Shown here one piece after another: positions 1 through 6,744 of a stretch of DNA of 10,392 nt. The notes under the pieces were generated by a model, which searched no databases, was not told where the DNA came from, and saw only the letters and a program-made list of their open reading frames with translations. Origin of the DNA: Cytophagales bacterium (lineage in GTDB: Bacteria; Bacteroidota; Bacteroidia; Cytophagales; MED-G16); NCBI GenBank assembly GCA_029940715.1, contig JAPYTU010000009.1, forward strand, positions 1-10,392, written 5' to 3'. How positions within the stretch are numbered: position 1 is the first letter of the stretch; every line of letters begins with the position of its first letter. The position numbers and the translations under genes were made by a program.

Positions 1-884
1 TAATCAGGTCGTTTCTTTAATGAATAATATTCTGATGGTATTGCTCCTGTGTAATAAACCAATGTTTTATACATAATTATAGATAAGTAGAATAGAGAGA
101 TCAAAAGTCCTAGCCAGATTAGATTTCTTTCAACTAAATAAAAATAGAACAATGATGGCAAAGAAGATAAAATAAGCGAATTCCACACCATCCATTCTGC
201 AAAGTAATTTGGGTGGCGGCTATATTTCCATAACCCGACATTGCAAACTTGTTTTTTTCTGTTTTCTAAGAAAGCTTTTTTAAAAAATTGTTGTTTTTGA
301 ATATCTGCAAAATGCTCTATTCCAAAAAATACTAACCAGAGTAAATATCCTAAAATTTCTAGTGGAGATAGAAATTCTTGAAGATTAAATGCTTGTAAAA
401 TAGCTGGAATCACTAAAAAGCTTACATTGGCAAAACATTGCAACATTATTTCATATTGAAGAGAAATATCAATATTAGTATGCCCTGCTTTTTTCCAACG
501 CTTTCTCTGATATTTATATCGAGATAATTCAGTATCAAGATGTCCCTTTTTAAGCAATATTAATGACCCTATACCCATTCTCAAACCAGCAAGTAAATAC
601 ATTACACTAACAATATACTTTCTTAACCAATAACCTTCGCCTAATACCAAAATCAAAACACCAATCAAAACAAGCCCCCAAGGCCATCCAATATCAACAT
701 AAGACATACGCTTAGTTAAGTAGGCTGGAATACAGACAACTAAAATAAAAAGTAGAATTTGTAACAATCCATTCAAAGATACAAACCAGCTAAATGTATT
801 GCTGAAATAGAGAATAATGAAGCAAATTAAAAAAAGGGTATAGCCAAAAATTCTTTGAATTATTTTTTGATAAAAAGTTCTCAT
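1..884 (-). CDS. DUF1295 / steroid 5-alpha-reductase-like integral membrane protein (3' end beyond window)
   Basis: This reads as 294 complete codons from an ATG at 884 and is still open at the left edge, so the C-terminus is missing. The protein is strongly hydrophobic, with several membrane helices. Around residues 55-70 it has S-Y-V-D-I-G-W-P-W-G, and near residue 220 L-W-K-Y-S-R-H-P-N-Y-F-A-E. The latter is the cofactor-side signature of DUF1295 and steroid 5-alpha-reductase C-terminal domains, which are related to isoprenylcysteine methyltransferases. The sequence stops at K-K-R-P-D, where family members normally have only a short tail left. Characterised relatives are NADPH-dependent reductases of lipid enones in the membrane, but bacterial DUF1295 substrates are mostly unknown. 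The start lies 3 nt after the stop of the upstream DUF5916 gene, which indicates one transcript. By eye the gene is less AT-rich than the nusB region. The family call is firm; the function is not known. Confidence 0.85.
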   Translation of the reverse strand, partial: MRTFYQKIIQRIFGYTLFLICFIILYFSNTFSWFVSLNGLLQILLFILVVCIPAYLTKRMSYVDIGWPWGLVLIGVLILVLGEGYWLRKYIVSVMYLLAGLRMGIGSLILLKKGHLDTELSRYKYQRKRWKKAGHTNIDISLQYEIMLQCFANVSFLVIPAILQAFNLQEFLSPLEILGYLLWLVFFGIEHFADIQKQQFFKKAFLENRKKQVCNVGLWKYSRHPNYFAEWMVWNSLILSSLPSLFYFYLVERNLIWLGLLISLFYLSIIMYKTLVYYTGAIPSEYYSLKKRPD

Positions 885-887
885 ATT

Positions 888-3098
888 TTACTTGATAAGA
901 TCAAAGGTATGTGTGTACTTGACAGTAAGTCTTTGATTATTAATATAATCTAATAGATCATCATCTTTTAATATATTCATCACAACAAATAATCCAGTAT
1001 TAGCATTTTTCAATAAACCAAATCTTGCATTTACTGAAAGTAGATTTGAAACATTATTATATTGAATTAAACTTTGAAGGAACATTCTAGGAGTAAAAGA
1101 GTAAGACAATCTAGAGCCACTTAAAATAGCATTTAAATCACCATTATCTAATTTTAAGATACTACTATTTATAAAAAAAGAAGAATTAAATTTATTACCT
1201 GATCTTACATTCAAAGTAAGATTATTAGATATCCTATTTCCACCAAAAAATCCACCAATAACACTTCTGCCATTTAAGGATACTTTTTTATTTGAATTAG
1301 TTAAATAAACTATCGCTATTTCACTATGATTATAATTTCCTTCAGATATTTTTAATTCCGAAATTTGAAATTCTTCATTTACCCATTCTTTACTAAAATT
1401 AATTCCAGTGTGGATCTCCATTCCATTTTTCCATGCCCAATGACTATCTATATGCGTATAACTAGTAACTAAATTACCTTCAAAATCCCAATATGATCTA
1501 TTCATAATATGAGGTCTAGCTTCTAAAAACCTACTTTCTTCATTCATTCTAATTGTCCTAAATACTAAAAACTCAGATTTTTTAAAAGAGCTTCGTTCTA
1601 AATAACCTACTTCTGGTTTAAAACCTTCACCCACTTCAGTATAGGCTGCCATTAATCTCCAAAAATTCCAATCATAATTAGCAGAAAGTTGAAATGCATG
1701 ATTATTCAATTCAATACCAGGAGTATAACTTTTTGAAATAAAACTTGTAATTTTTGCCTTTTTACCAATACCCCATATCCCATCAAGAGCTATTACTCTA
1801 TTATAATCATGAGAATTATCACCCAGACCTGATTTACTTATATATGCTCCTCCGATAGAAGATCTCGATTTACTAAAATTATGATTTATTCTTGTTACAG
1901 TATAATTTTGTTTATCTATACTTAATCCTTCAACGTCATCAGTAAACATAGACAAAAAACCAACATTTGTCTGCCCTATTTTACCTGACAATCTACTACC
2001 TCCAATTATTGGAACAACAGATCCATTACCAGAAATACCTATTCTTCTACTAAAGAATAAGTCAACTGCTCCAGGACTTCCAATTGAAAATTGTCCTGCA
2101 TTTTCTAAAAAAAAAGCTCTTTTTTCTGGAAAAAATAAATTAAACCGATCAAGATTTACCTGCTGTTTATCAACTTCAGCCTGAGCAAAATCCGTATTAT
2201 AGGTAAGGTCAAGAGTTAATGAAGGTGTAATACTATATTTAATATCAGCACCAAAATCAAAATCTAAAGAATTTTCTTTATCAACACTGTTGTGAGTGCC
2301 TTGAGTTAATACATATGGTAATAATTTCAAATTACCTGGTTTTTTTAACTGAAGCCCATTCATCTTTCCGGCAAGTGAAACCCTTTTAATATCAAAGCCG
2401 AAACCAAGAGGTAATGGAGCCCAAAATGATACTTCATGATTTTTACTTATATTTCTTTGAAAGTTAATTCCCCAAGTTTTATTATCTCCAACACTAAACC
2501 TTAATGAATTTAGTGGTATAGCAAACTCAGCACTCCAACCATAATCTCCTACTTCAGTTTTAACCACCCAAGATGCATCCCAATTTTTATTTGTTCCACC
2601 AATCACACCACCCTGCTGTCTCGCAGAAGTCCAATTACCACTTCCTTCATTATCTATCTGTGCATCATATTCTGTTCCAGATGAATTTGTTCCAAATAAA
2701 AAACCATTTTGCTGGTCATTATATGTGTCGATTATAAATAGAAAGCTATCATCATTATTTAAATCAGCATCTCGTTTAGAATCTGATACTACAAGAGTGC
2801 TTGGGCTAGAATCAAAACAGACTACTCCCACATAAAGTATAGAGTTAGTAAATGCAATTCTAATTTCTGTTCTTTCAGAAGACTCATCACCAAATCGTGG
2901 TTTAGTTTGAATCATTTTATTTAATGCTGGAACTGACATCCAAACTTCATCCGAAAGAACATTACCGTCTATAACTGGATTAGAATTTAATAATGTAGCA
3001 TTAAAAAAAGGTCTATCGGGTAATTGACTATTTTGAGAAAAAAGAAAAAAAGGAAAAAAAAAGAAAAAGAGTAGATTTAAGAGTTTTATTCTTTTCAT
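888..3098 (-). CDS. DUF5916 outer-membrane protein with N-terminal CBM9-like domain
   Basis: The product has 736 residues. It starts with a Sec signal peptide (basic M-K-R-I-K, then an unusually Phe-rich core), probably cleaved near L-F-S/Q-N at residue 21. Residues about 30-210 look like the carbohydrate-binding family 9-like sandwich that opens DUF5916 proteins (P-V-I-D-G, then D-E-V-W). The rest is a beta-barrel-like region rich in alternating aromatic and polar strands. The family hallmark is around residues 295-340: D-L-T-Y-N-T-D-F-A-Q-A-E-V-D, followed by F-F-P-E-K-R-A-F-F-L-E-N. The C-terminus ends in an aromatic strand, F-D-L-I-K, and has no type IX secretion tail. The family is common in Bacteroidota and thought to sit in the outer membrane; its substrate is unknown. 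It lies 59 nt after the SDR gene and 3 nt before the DUF1295 gene. Family and location are well supported, role unassigned. Confidence 0.9.
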   Translation of the reverse strand: MKRIKLLNLLFFFFFPFFLFSQNSQLPDRPFFNATLLNSNPVIDGNVLSDEVWMSVPALNKMIQTKPRFGDESSERTEIRIAFTNSILYVGVVCFDSSPSTLVVSDSKRDADLNNDDSFLFIIDTYNDQQNGFLFGTNSSGTEYDAQIDNEGSGNWTSARQQGGVIGGTNKNWDASWVVKTEVGDYGWSAEFAIPLNSLRFSVGDNKTWGINFQRNISKNHEVSFWAPLPLGFGFDIKRVSLAGKMNGLQLKKPGNLKLLPYVLTQGTHNSVDKENSLDFDFGADIKYSITPSLTLDLTYNTDFAQAEVDKQQVNLDRFNLFFPEKRAFFLENAGQFSIGSPGAVDLFFSRRIGISGNGSVVPIIGGSRLSGKIGQTNVGFLSMFTDDVEGLSIDKQNYTVTRINHNFSKSRSSIGGAYISKSGLGDNSHDYNRVIALDGIWGIGKKAKITSFISKSYTPGIELNNHAFQLSANYDWNFWRLMAAYTEVGEGFKPEVGYLERSSFKKSEFLVFRTIRMNEESRFLEARPHIMNRSYWDFEGNLVTSYTHIDSHWAWKNGMEIHTGINFSKEWVNEEFQISELKISEGNYNHSEIAIVYLTNSNKKVSLNGRSVIGGFFGGNRISNNLTLNVRSGNKFNSSFFINSSILKLDNGDLNAILSGSRLSYSFTPRMFLQSLIQYNNVSNLLSVNARFGLLKNANTGLFVVMNILKDDDLLDYINNQRLTVKYTHTFDLIK

Positions 3099-3107
3099 AT
3101 CTCTAAA

Positions 3108-3132
3108 TGTAATTACAAAATATGTAATTATA
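3108..3132. promoter_or_regulatory. Paired TGTAATTA palindrome upstream of the DUF5916 gene
   Basis: TGTAATTACA (3108-3117) is a perfect 10-bp palindrome. A near copy, TGTAATTATA (3123-3132), starts 15 bp away. Both lie in the 59-nt gap before the DUF5916 ATG at 3098, where a regulator or RNA polymerase would bind. A loose -7-like TATTTTG sits between them on the minus strand. An operator role is speculative in such AT-rich DNA. Confidence 0.3.
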
Positions 3133-3157
3133 TTCTGAGTCTAAAGAAATTAATTTT

Positions 3158-3880
3158 TTAAAATAATTTTTTAAGAATTCTCTCAGGGATAAACTTAAGA
3201 ATGAAAGCAACTATATTATATCTTTTAGTAATATAAACTGACTTTTTCTTTTTATATATTGCCTTCATTATTTGTTTATTAGCCTTTTCTAAACTTTGCA
3301 CCCAATATATTTTATCCTTATTTCCTTTTAAAATTTCAGTGTCAACATATCCTGGTCTTACATCAGTAATATCTATTGATTTTTTTAATCTATATGCTTT
3401 AAATCTTAATCCCTCAAGGTAATTTATTTGATATGCTTTTGATGCATTATATGATGGAGCTAATCCATTACCTCTTATTCCAGCAATTGAACTTATTGCA
3501 ACAATGTGACCAGAATTTTGTTTAGAAAAATAGTTAAATCCCCATCCAACTGTTTCAGTAAACGCAACAACATTTAATTGATTGGTTTTATCTTCAATAG
3601 AAAACTCTAAACTCTTATTTACGTCACCAAATCCAGAGCTAATAATTAACATGTCAAGACCCCCCATTAATTTTACTAATTCATCTAATTTTTTAGCATT
3701 GCTTTCTTTAGTACAATCAAAAGAGCTTACAATTATATTTTTTGGATCAATTTTTTTTATCTCCTCTAAATTATTGATTCTTCTTCCTGTAATCCCAATT
3801 TTATAATGATCTCTTAAAAGAGAAAGAGCAATTTCTTTTCCTATTCCCGAAGAAGCTCCAACTACAATTGCTTTTTTCAT
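3158..3880 (-). CDS. SDR family NAD(P)-dependent oxidoreductase
   Basis: This is a 240-residue classical short-chain dehydrogenase/reductase. The dinucleotide-binding motif G-A-S-S-G-I-G is at residues 8-14. An Arg pair follows strand 2 (T-G-R-R, 31-34), which usually favours NADPH. The catalytic set is visible: N103, S131 within I-S-S-I-A-G, Y144 and K148 within Y-N-A-S-K. The usual N-N-A-G motif after strand 4 is replaced by S-S-G-F-G (81-85). The tail is basic and hydrophobic (K-R-Y-N-I-V-A-F, then F-I-P-E-R-I-L-K-K-L-F), so it may touch the membrane. It is expected to reduce a carbonyl or oxidise an alcohol, but the substrate cannot be read from sequence. It is followed on the same strand by DUF5916 and the reductase-like DUF1295 gene, which makes lipid modification a possible shared theme (inference). 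It is divergent from the sulfatase gene across a 113-nt spacer. Confidence 0.92.
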   Translation of the reverse strand: MKKAIVVGASSGIGKEIALSLLRDHYKIGITGRRINNLEEIKKIDPKNIIVSSFDCTKESNAKKLDELVKLMGGLDMLIISSGFGDVNKSLEFSIEDKTNQLNVVAFTETVGWGFNYFSKQNSGHIVAISSIAGIRGNGLAPSYNASKAYQINYLEGLRFKAYRLKKSIDITDVRPGYVDTEILKGNKDKIYWVQSLEKANKQIMKAIYKKKKSVYITKRYNIVAFILKFIPERILKKLF

Positions 3881-3901
3881 TTTAGATATTTTTTCTAATT
3901 A

Positions 3902-3931
3902 CGAATCTACCAACAACAAATCAAAATTCAA
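3902..3931 (-). promoter_or_regulatory. Candidate Bacteroidota sigma-A promoter for the SDR gene
   Basis: On the minus strand, TTG (3931-3929) is followed after 19 nt by TAGATTCG (3909-3902). This matches the Bacteroidota -33/-7 consensus TTG / TAnnTTTG at all but one defined position. Transcription would begin around 3897-3895, giving a leader of about 15-17 nt before the ATG at 3880. Short motifs like this occur by chance in AT-rich DNA, so it is only a candidate. Confidence 0.4.
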
Positions 3932-3933
3932 AA

Positions 3934-3959
3934 AACAAAAGATTATAACAAAAGATTAT
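3934..3959. repeat. Perfect tandem 13-bp repeat in the divergent SDR/sulfatase spacer
   Basis: The unit AACAAAAGATTAT occurs twice in direct succession (3934-3946 and 3947-3959) with no mismatch. It lies between the candidate SDR promoter and the sulfatase start. It could be a pair of same-phase regulator sites (13 bp is about 1.2 helical turns) or simply a slippage duplication. No known regulator motif was recognised. Confidence 0.75.
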
Positions 3960-3993
3960 TAAATTAAAAACAAGTAAAGTATTAATCATAATT

Positions 3994-5427
3994 ATGAACA
4001 CAAATATTTTAGTTGCAATACTCTTTTTATTTACATTCTCATCATGTGTCAATAATTCTAAAAATAAATCACCCAATATTATTTTTATTTTAGTAGATGA
4101 TTTAGGATGGAAAGATTTAGGGTATTCTGGCAGCACTTTTTATGAAACTCCCAACATTGATAAACTTAGAAATGAAAGTTATGAATTTTCTTCTGCATAT
4201 GCCGCAAGCTCTGTTTGTTCTCCCACTAGAGCATCTATTATGACAGGAAAACACCCTGCAAGGGTTAATATAACTGATTGGATTCCAGGAGATAATCCAA
4301 AAAATAGACCTTTTTTAGGACCAAAAGACCTTCATCAACTTCCACTTGAAGAGGTAACCATTGCAGAAAAACTTAAAAATTATGGTTACACAACTTTTTA
4401 TTCAGGCAAATGGCATTTAGGATCAGAAGGTTATTATCCTGAACAAAATGGCTTTGATATTAATATAGGAGGTTTTGAGAAAGGTTCCCCTCCTGGTGGT
4501 TATTATACCCCATATAAAAACCCAAAATTAAGTGATGGACCTGAAGGTGAATATTTAACAGATAGGCTTACAAGTGAATCCATTAAATTCATCGAAAATA
4601 ATAAAAAAGACAATCCATTTGCTTTATTTTTAGCGTTTTATACTGTCCACACACCAATTCAAGCAAATAAAACACATGTTTCATATTTTGAAAATAAGCT
4701 TACTAAATTAGATGATAATATAGCAAGAACTAGAAAAGAAGGTAAAGCAATTACTTTGTTAAATCAAGTCAATCCAGACTATGCATCAATGGTTTATGCT
4801 TTAGATGAAAATATAGGAAGGCTTATAAAAAGTTTAAAAGAAAATAATTACTATGATGATGCCTTAATTATATTCACATCAGACAATGGGGGCTTGTCAA
4901 CCCTAAGAAGAGTTGCTCCAACTTCTGTATCCCCTTTGAGAGCAGGAAAAGGTTGGCTTTATGAAGGTGGTATAAGGATTCCCCAATTAATTAAAATGCC
5001 AGGGAATAATAAAAACATAAAAATTTATGAACCTACAGTTTCTTATGATTTGTTTCCAACTATTCTAGAGTTTGCTGGTATTGAAAACACTAATCAAGAG
5101 ATTGATGGAATAAGTTTGATCCCTCATTTAAAGACTGGTACAGAATTAAACAGAAAAGATATTTTTTGGCATTTTCCACATTACCATACAAGTCAATGGA
5201 AACCAGGTGCAGCAATAAGGCAAGGAGATTGGAAACTAGTAGAACATTATGAATCAAATAAAATTGAATTATTTAATCTTAAAGATGATGTTGGTGAGTC
5301 AAAAAATTTGAATTTAATTTATCCAAAAAAAACAGAATCACTTTTAAAGAGACTTCACGAATTACAAAAAGAAACCAATGCTAATTCCGTAAAAATAAAT
5401 TCAAATTATAAACCCCCATCAAATTAA
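3994..5427 (+). CDS. Type I (formylglycine) sulfatase, lipoprotein
   Basis: The 477-residue product is a family S1 sulfatase that hydrolyses a sulfate ester. A lipoprotein signal peptide ends in the lipobox F-S-S-C (Cys18), so the enzyme is probably anchored in the envelope, either periplasmic or surface-exposed. The formylglycine motif C-S-P-T-R is at 75-79, and Cys75 would be oxidised by a maturase not encoded here. Calcium ligands D35-D36 (V-D-D-L-G-W) and D297-N298 (S-D-N-G-G) are present, as are active-site residues K139 and H141 (G-K-W-H-L-G), H219 and K319. The C-terminal subdomain is the usual one, with A-I-R-Q-G-D-W-K-L-V near 407-416 and E-L-F-N-L. The overall look resembles arylsulfatase-A-like S1 subfamilies, perhaps S1_16; the exact subfamily and the sulfated substrate cannot be called. 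No SusC/SusD pair or glycoside hydrolase lies in the window, so no full polysaccharide locus is visible. Confidence 0.95.
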   Translation: MNTNILVAILFLFTFSSCVNNSKNKSPNIIFILVDDLGWKDLGYSGSTFYETPNIDKLRNESYEFSSAYAASSVCSPTRASIMTGKHPARVNITDWIPGDNPKNRPFLGPKDLHQLPLEEVTIAEKLKNYGYTTFYSGKWHLGSEGYYPEQNGFDINIGGFEKGSPPGGYYTPYKNPKLSDGPEGEYLTDRLTSESIKFIENNKKDNPFALFLAFYTVHTPIQANKTHVSYFENKLTKLDDNIARTRKEGKAITLLNQVNPDYASMVYALDENIGRLIKSLKENNYYDDALIIFTSDNGGLSTLRRVAPTSVSPLRAGKGWLYEGGIRIPQLIKMPGNNKNIKIYEPTVSYDLFPTILEFAGIENTNQEIDGISLIPHLKTGTELNRKDIFWHFPHYHTSQWKPGAAIRQGDWKLVEHYESNKIELFNLKDDVGESKNLNLIYPKKTESLLKRLHELQKETNANSVKINSNYKPPSN

Positions 5428-5483
5428 AAATTATATAAATTCGCAATAAAATTTCTAAATATTTGTTTTATAGAAAACTTATT

Positions 5484-5533
5484 ATGCAAAAATTTATATC
5501 TATATTTTTTATCTCTTTATTATTTTTTGCATG
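5484..5533 (+). repeat. Signal-peptide DNA repeat, copy 1
   Basis: The first 50 nt of the Kazal lipoprotein gene match the first 50 nt of the next gene at 45 positions, with differences at positions 4, 21, 22, 44 and 46. Similarity collapses just after the lipid-attachment cysteine codon. It is the partner of 5708-5757. Confidence 0.85.
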
Positions 5534-5705
5534 CAGTAATAATGATTCTGATTTATGTATTGACGATTCATTAGCAGATCCTAATAAGATGTGTACTAAA
5601 GAATATTTCCCCGTTTGTGGATGTGATAACGTTACCTATTCGAATGGCTGTATTGCTGAAGGTGCTGGCGTCACAAGCTTTACTATTGGAGAATGCAACA
5701 ATTAA
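5484..5705 (+). CDS. Kazal-type serine protease inhibitor lipoprotein
   Basis: The product has 73 residues. The ATG at 5484 is preferred to a TTG seven codons upstream because it gives a normal lipoprotein signal peptide with Cys17 as the lipid site (L-F-F-A-C). The mature part is one Kazal domain with cysteines at 25, 37, 45, 47, 56 and 71, plus P-V-C-G-C-D-N-V-T-Y-S-N and A-G-V. The segment C-T-K-E-Y-F-P-V-C-G lines up with the reactive loop C-T-L-E-Y-R-P-L-C-G of turkey ovomucoid third domain. This puts P1 at Lys39 and predicts inhibition of trypsin-like proteases (inference). Relative to ovomucoid, the cysteine expected near residue 59 is absent and an extra one sits at 47. The stop is 2 nt before the DUF6174 gene, so the two are almost certainly co-transcribed. 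The likely role is envelope defence against exogenous proteases. Confidence 0.85.
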   Translation: MQKFISIFFISLLFFACSNNDSDLCIDDSLADPNKMCTKEYFPVCGCDNVTYSNGCIAEGAGVTSFTIGECNN

Positions 5706-5707
5706 TT

Positions 5708-5757
5708 ATGAAAAAATTTATATCTATCCTTTTTATCTCTTTATTATTTTATTCATG
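5708..5757 (+). repeat. Signal-peptide DNA repeat, copy 2
   Basis: This is the second copy of the lipoprotein signal-peptide segment, in the same orientation and 224 bp downstream of copy 1, at the start of the DUF6174-like gene. The encoded peptides agree at 13 of 17 residues, while the mature proteins are unrelated. Confidence 0.85.
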
Positions 5758-6148
5758 TAATTCAATAGATCCGGTAGAATTAAATGAATTTCAAATGAAT
5801 TTCAACAAGTGGAAATCACACAACATAACTTCATATACAATAACTCTTAAAATTTCTTGTTTTTGCATACCAACTGATCCAATAAATATTAAAGTTGAAA
5901 ATAATAAAATAATAGAAATCAATAGTGCTCCAGTAACAAGTGAACAACTAAATAATGAATACTGGTATGCAAAAAAAATAGATGAGTTATTTATTTTCAT
6001 TGATGAGAATATAAAAGAAGAACCATTTCAACAAGTCTTAGAATTTAATGAGACTTATGGGTTTCCTGAATACATATATTTTAATCGTGAAGAAATGTTA
6101 GTAGATGAAGAAATAGGTTACACTATATCATCATTTAATATAGATTAG
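5708..6148 (+). CDS. DUF6174-like small lipoprotein
   Basis: The product has 146 residues from the ATG at 5708. An ATG five codons earlier would overlap the Kazal gene and spoil the signal peptide. The lipobox L-F-Y-S-C gives lipidated Cys17. The mature part begins with W-K-S-H-N-I-T-S-Y-T-I-T-L, then S-C-F-C-I-P, a short I-K-V-E-N-N-K-I strand, and near the end N-E-T-Y-G-F-P-E-Y-I and an I-G-Y-T-I-S-S-F strand. This order (W..hN-I-x-S-Y, C-x-C, a V-x-N-g strand, then Y-G-x-P) fits the DUF6174 family of small bacterial lipoproteins, whose function is unknown. The C-F-C pair could form a disulfide or bind a ligand; neither is shown. The stop interleaves with the stop of the convergent coaE gene. 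Family assignment is from memory of the pattern. Confidence 0.8.
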   Translation: MKKFISILFISLLFYSCNSIDPVELNEFQMNFNKWKSHNITSYTITLKISCFCIPTDPINIKVENNKIIEINSAPVTSEQLNNEYWYAKKIDELFIFIDENIKEEPFQQVLEFNETYGFPEYIYFNREEMLVDEEIGYTISSFNID

Positions 6149-6744
6149 CAAGCTTTTTTTCTTATTTTCTCATACAGATCAATCACTTCAGGAAGAAGTA
6201 AAGATTTTTCATTATTTTCAAGAATATAATCAGCCTTTTCAAAGGATTCTTTATCCGTTAGTTGTGATTTAATGATGTGTTCTATTTGATCTTTTGTTCT
6301 ATGAGTATCACGTTTTAATATTCTAGAAATTCTTAATTTTTTTTTAGCATAAACATAAATTACAAAATTTAATTCTTTATATGATTTAGATTCAAAAAGT
6401 AAAGCGGCTTCTTTAATAAGAATTTTTTCATTTTTATTTATTAAGCACCATTTTTTAAAATCATTTATTACAACTGGATGAACTAGATTATTTATTATTT
6501 TTAATTTTTCTTTATCATAAAAAACATTTTTAGAAATATATTCTTTATTAATTTTTCCATCTATATACGATTCTTCTCCAAAAGAATTTATAATACTAGA
6601 AATTAACTTATTATCATTTTCCATAAGGTATTTTGCTATATCATCAGACTGATATATTTTAACTCCTAAGACTTTAAATATTTTAGAAATTGTTGATTTT
6701 CCAGATCCAATACCCCCAGTAATACCTAATAAATATGGTTTCAT
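6145..6744 (-). CDS. coaE: Dephospho-CoA kinase
   Basis: The 199-residue product is the normal length for CoaE, the cytoplasmic enzyme that phosphorylates dephospho-CoA with ATP in the last step of coenzyme A synthesis. The P-loop G-G-I-G-S-G-K-S-T is at residues 10-18. It is followed by Q-S-D-D-I-A-K (32-38) where other phyla often have D-A-D, then N-L-V-H-P near 86-90, a strand ending in E-A-A-L-L-F-E-S, and the lid region R-I-L-K-R-D, all in family order. The ATG overlaps the TGA of the preceding 54-codon gene in an ATGA arrangement, which suggests translational coupling at the end of the nusB-to-coaE run. The 3' end overlaps the convergent DUF6174 stop by 4 nt, leaving no room for a separate terminator. 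Confidence 0.96.
   Translation of the reverse strand: MKPYLLGITGGIGSGKSTISKIFKVLGVKIYQSDDIAKYLMENDNKLISSIINSFGEESYIDGKINKEYISKNVFYDKEKLKIINNLVHPVVINDFKKWCLINKNEKILIKEAALLFESKSYKELNFVIYVYAKKKLRISRILKRDTHRTKDQIEHIIKSQLTDKESFEKADYILENNEKSLLLPEVIDLYEKIRKKAC

Noticed and set aside
3131..3178. Possible terminator after the SDR gene (repeated TTAAAAAATT runs)
   Set aside because: The pairing would be A-T only with no GC stem, and it overlaps the SDR C-terminal codons; it is not distinguishable from background AT-richness.
3582..3806. Open frame on the plus strand opposite the SDR gene
   Set aside because: It lies wholly inside the SDR gene, whose catalytic motifs are intact; the antisense product shows no recognisable domain and is explained by AT-rich codon usage.
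3921..4136. Minus-strand open frame across the divergent spacer and the sulfatase 5' end
   Set aside because: It overlaps the sulfatase signal peptide and first catalytic motif in antisense; the product is low-complexity and unlike any known family.
5428..5483. Possible promoter or hairpin between the sulfatase and Kazal genes
   Set aside because: A weak AATATTTG (-7-like, one mismatch) and a TTTCTA/TAGAAA pairing exist, but no TTG lies at the right distance; readthrough from the sulfatase is equally likely.
5791..6000. Minus-strand open frame inside the DUF6174-like gene
   Set aside because: It is antisense to a better-supported lipoprotein gene, with no family resemblance.
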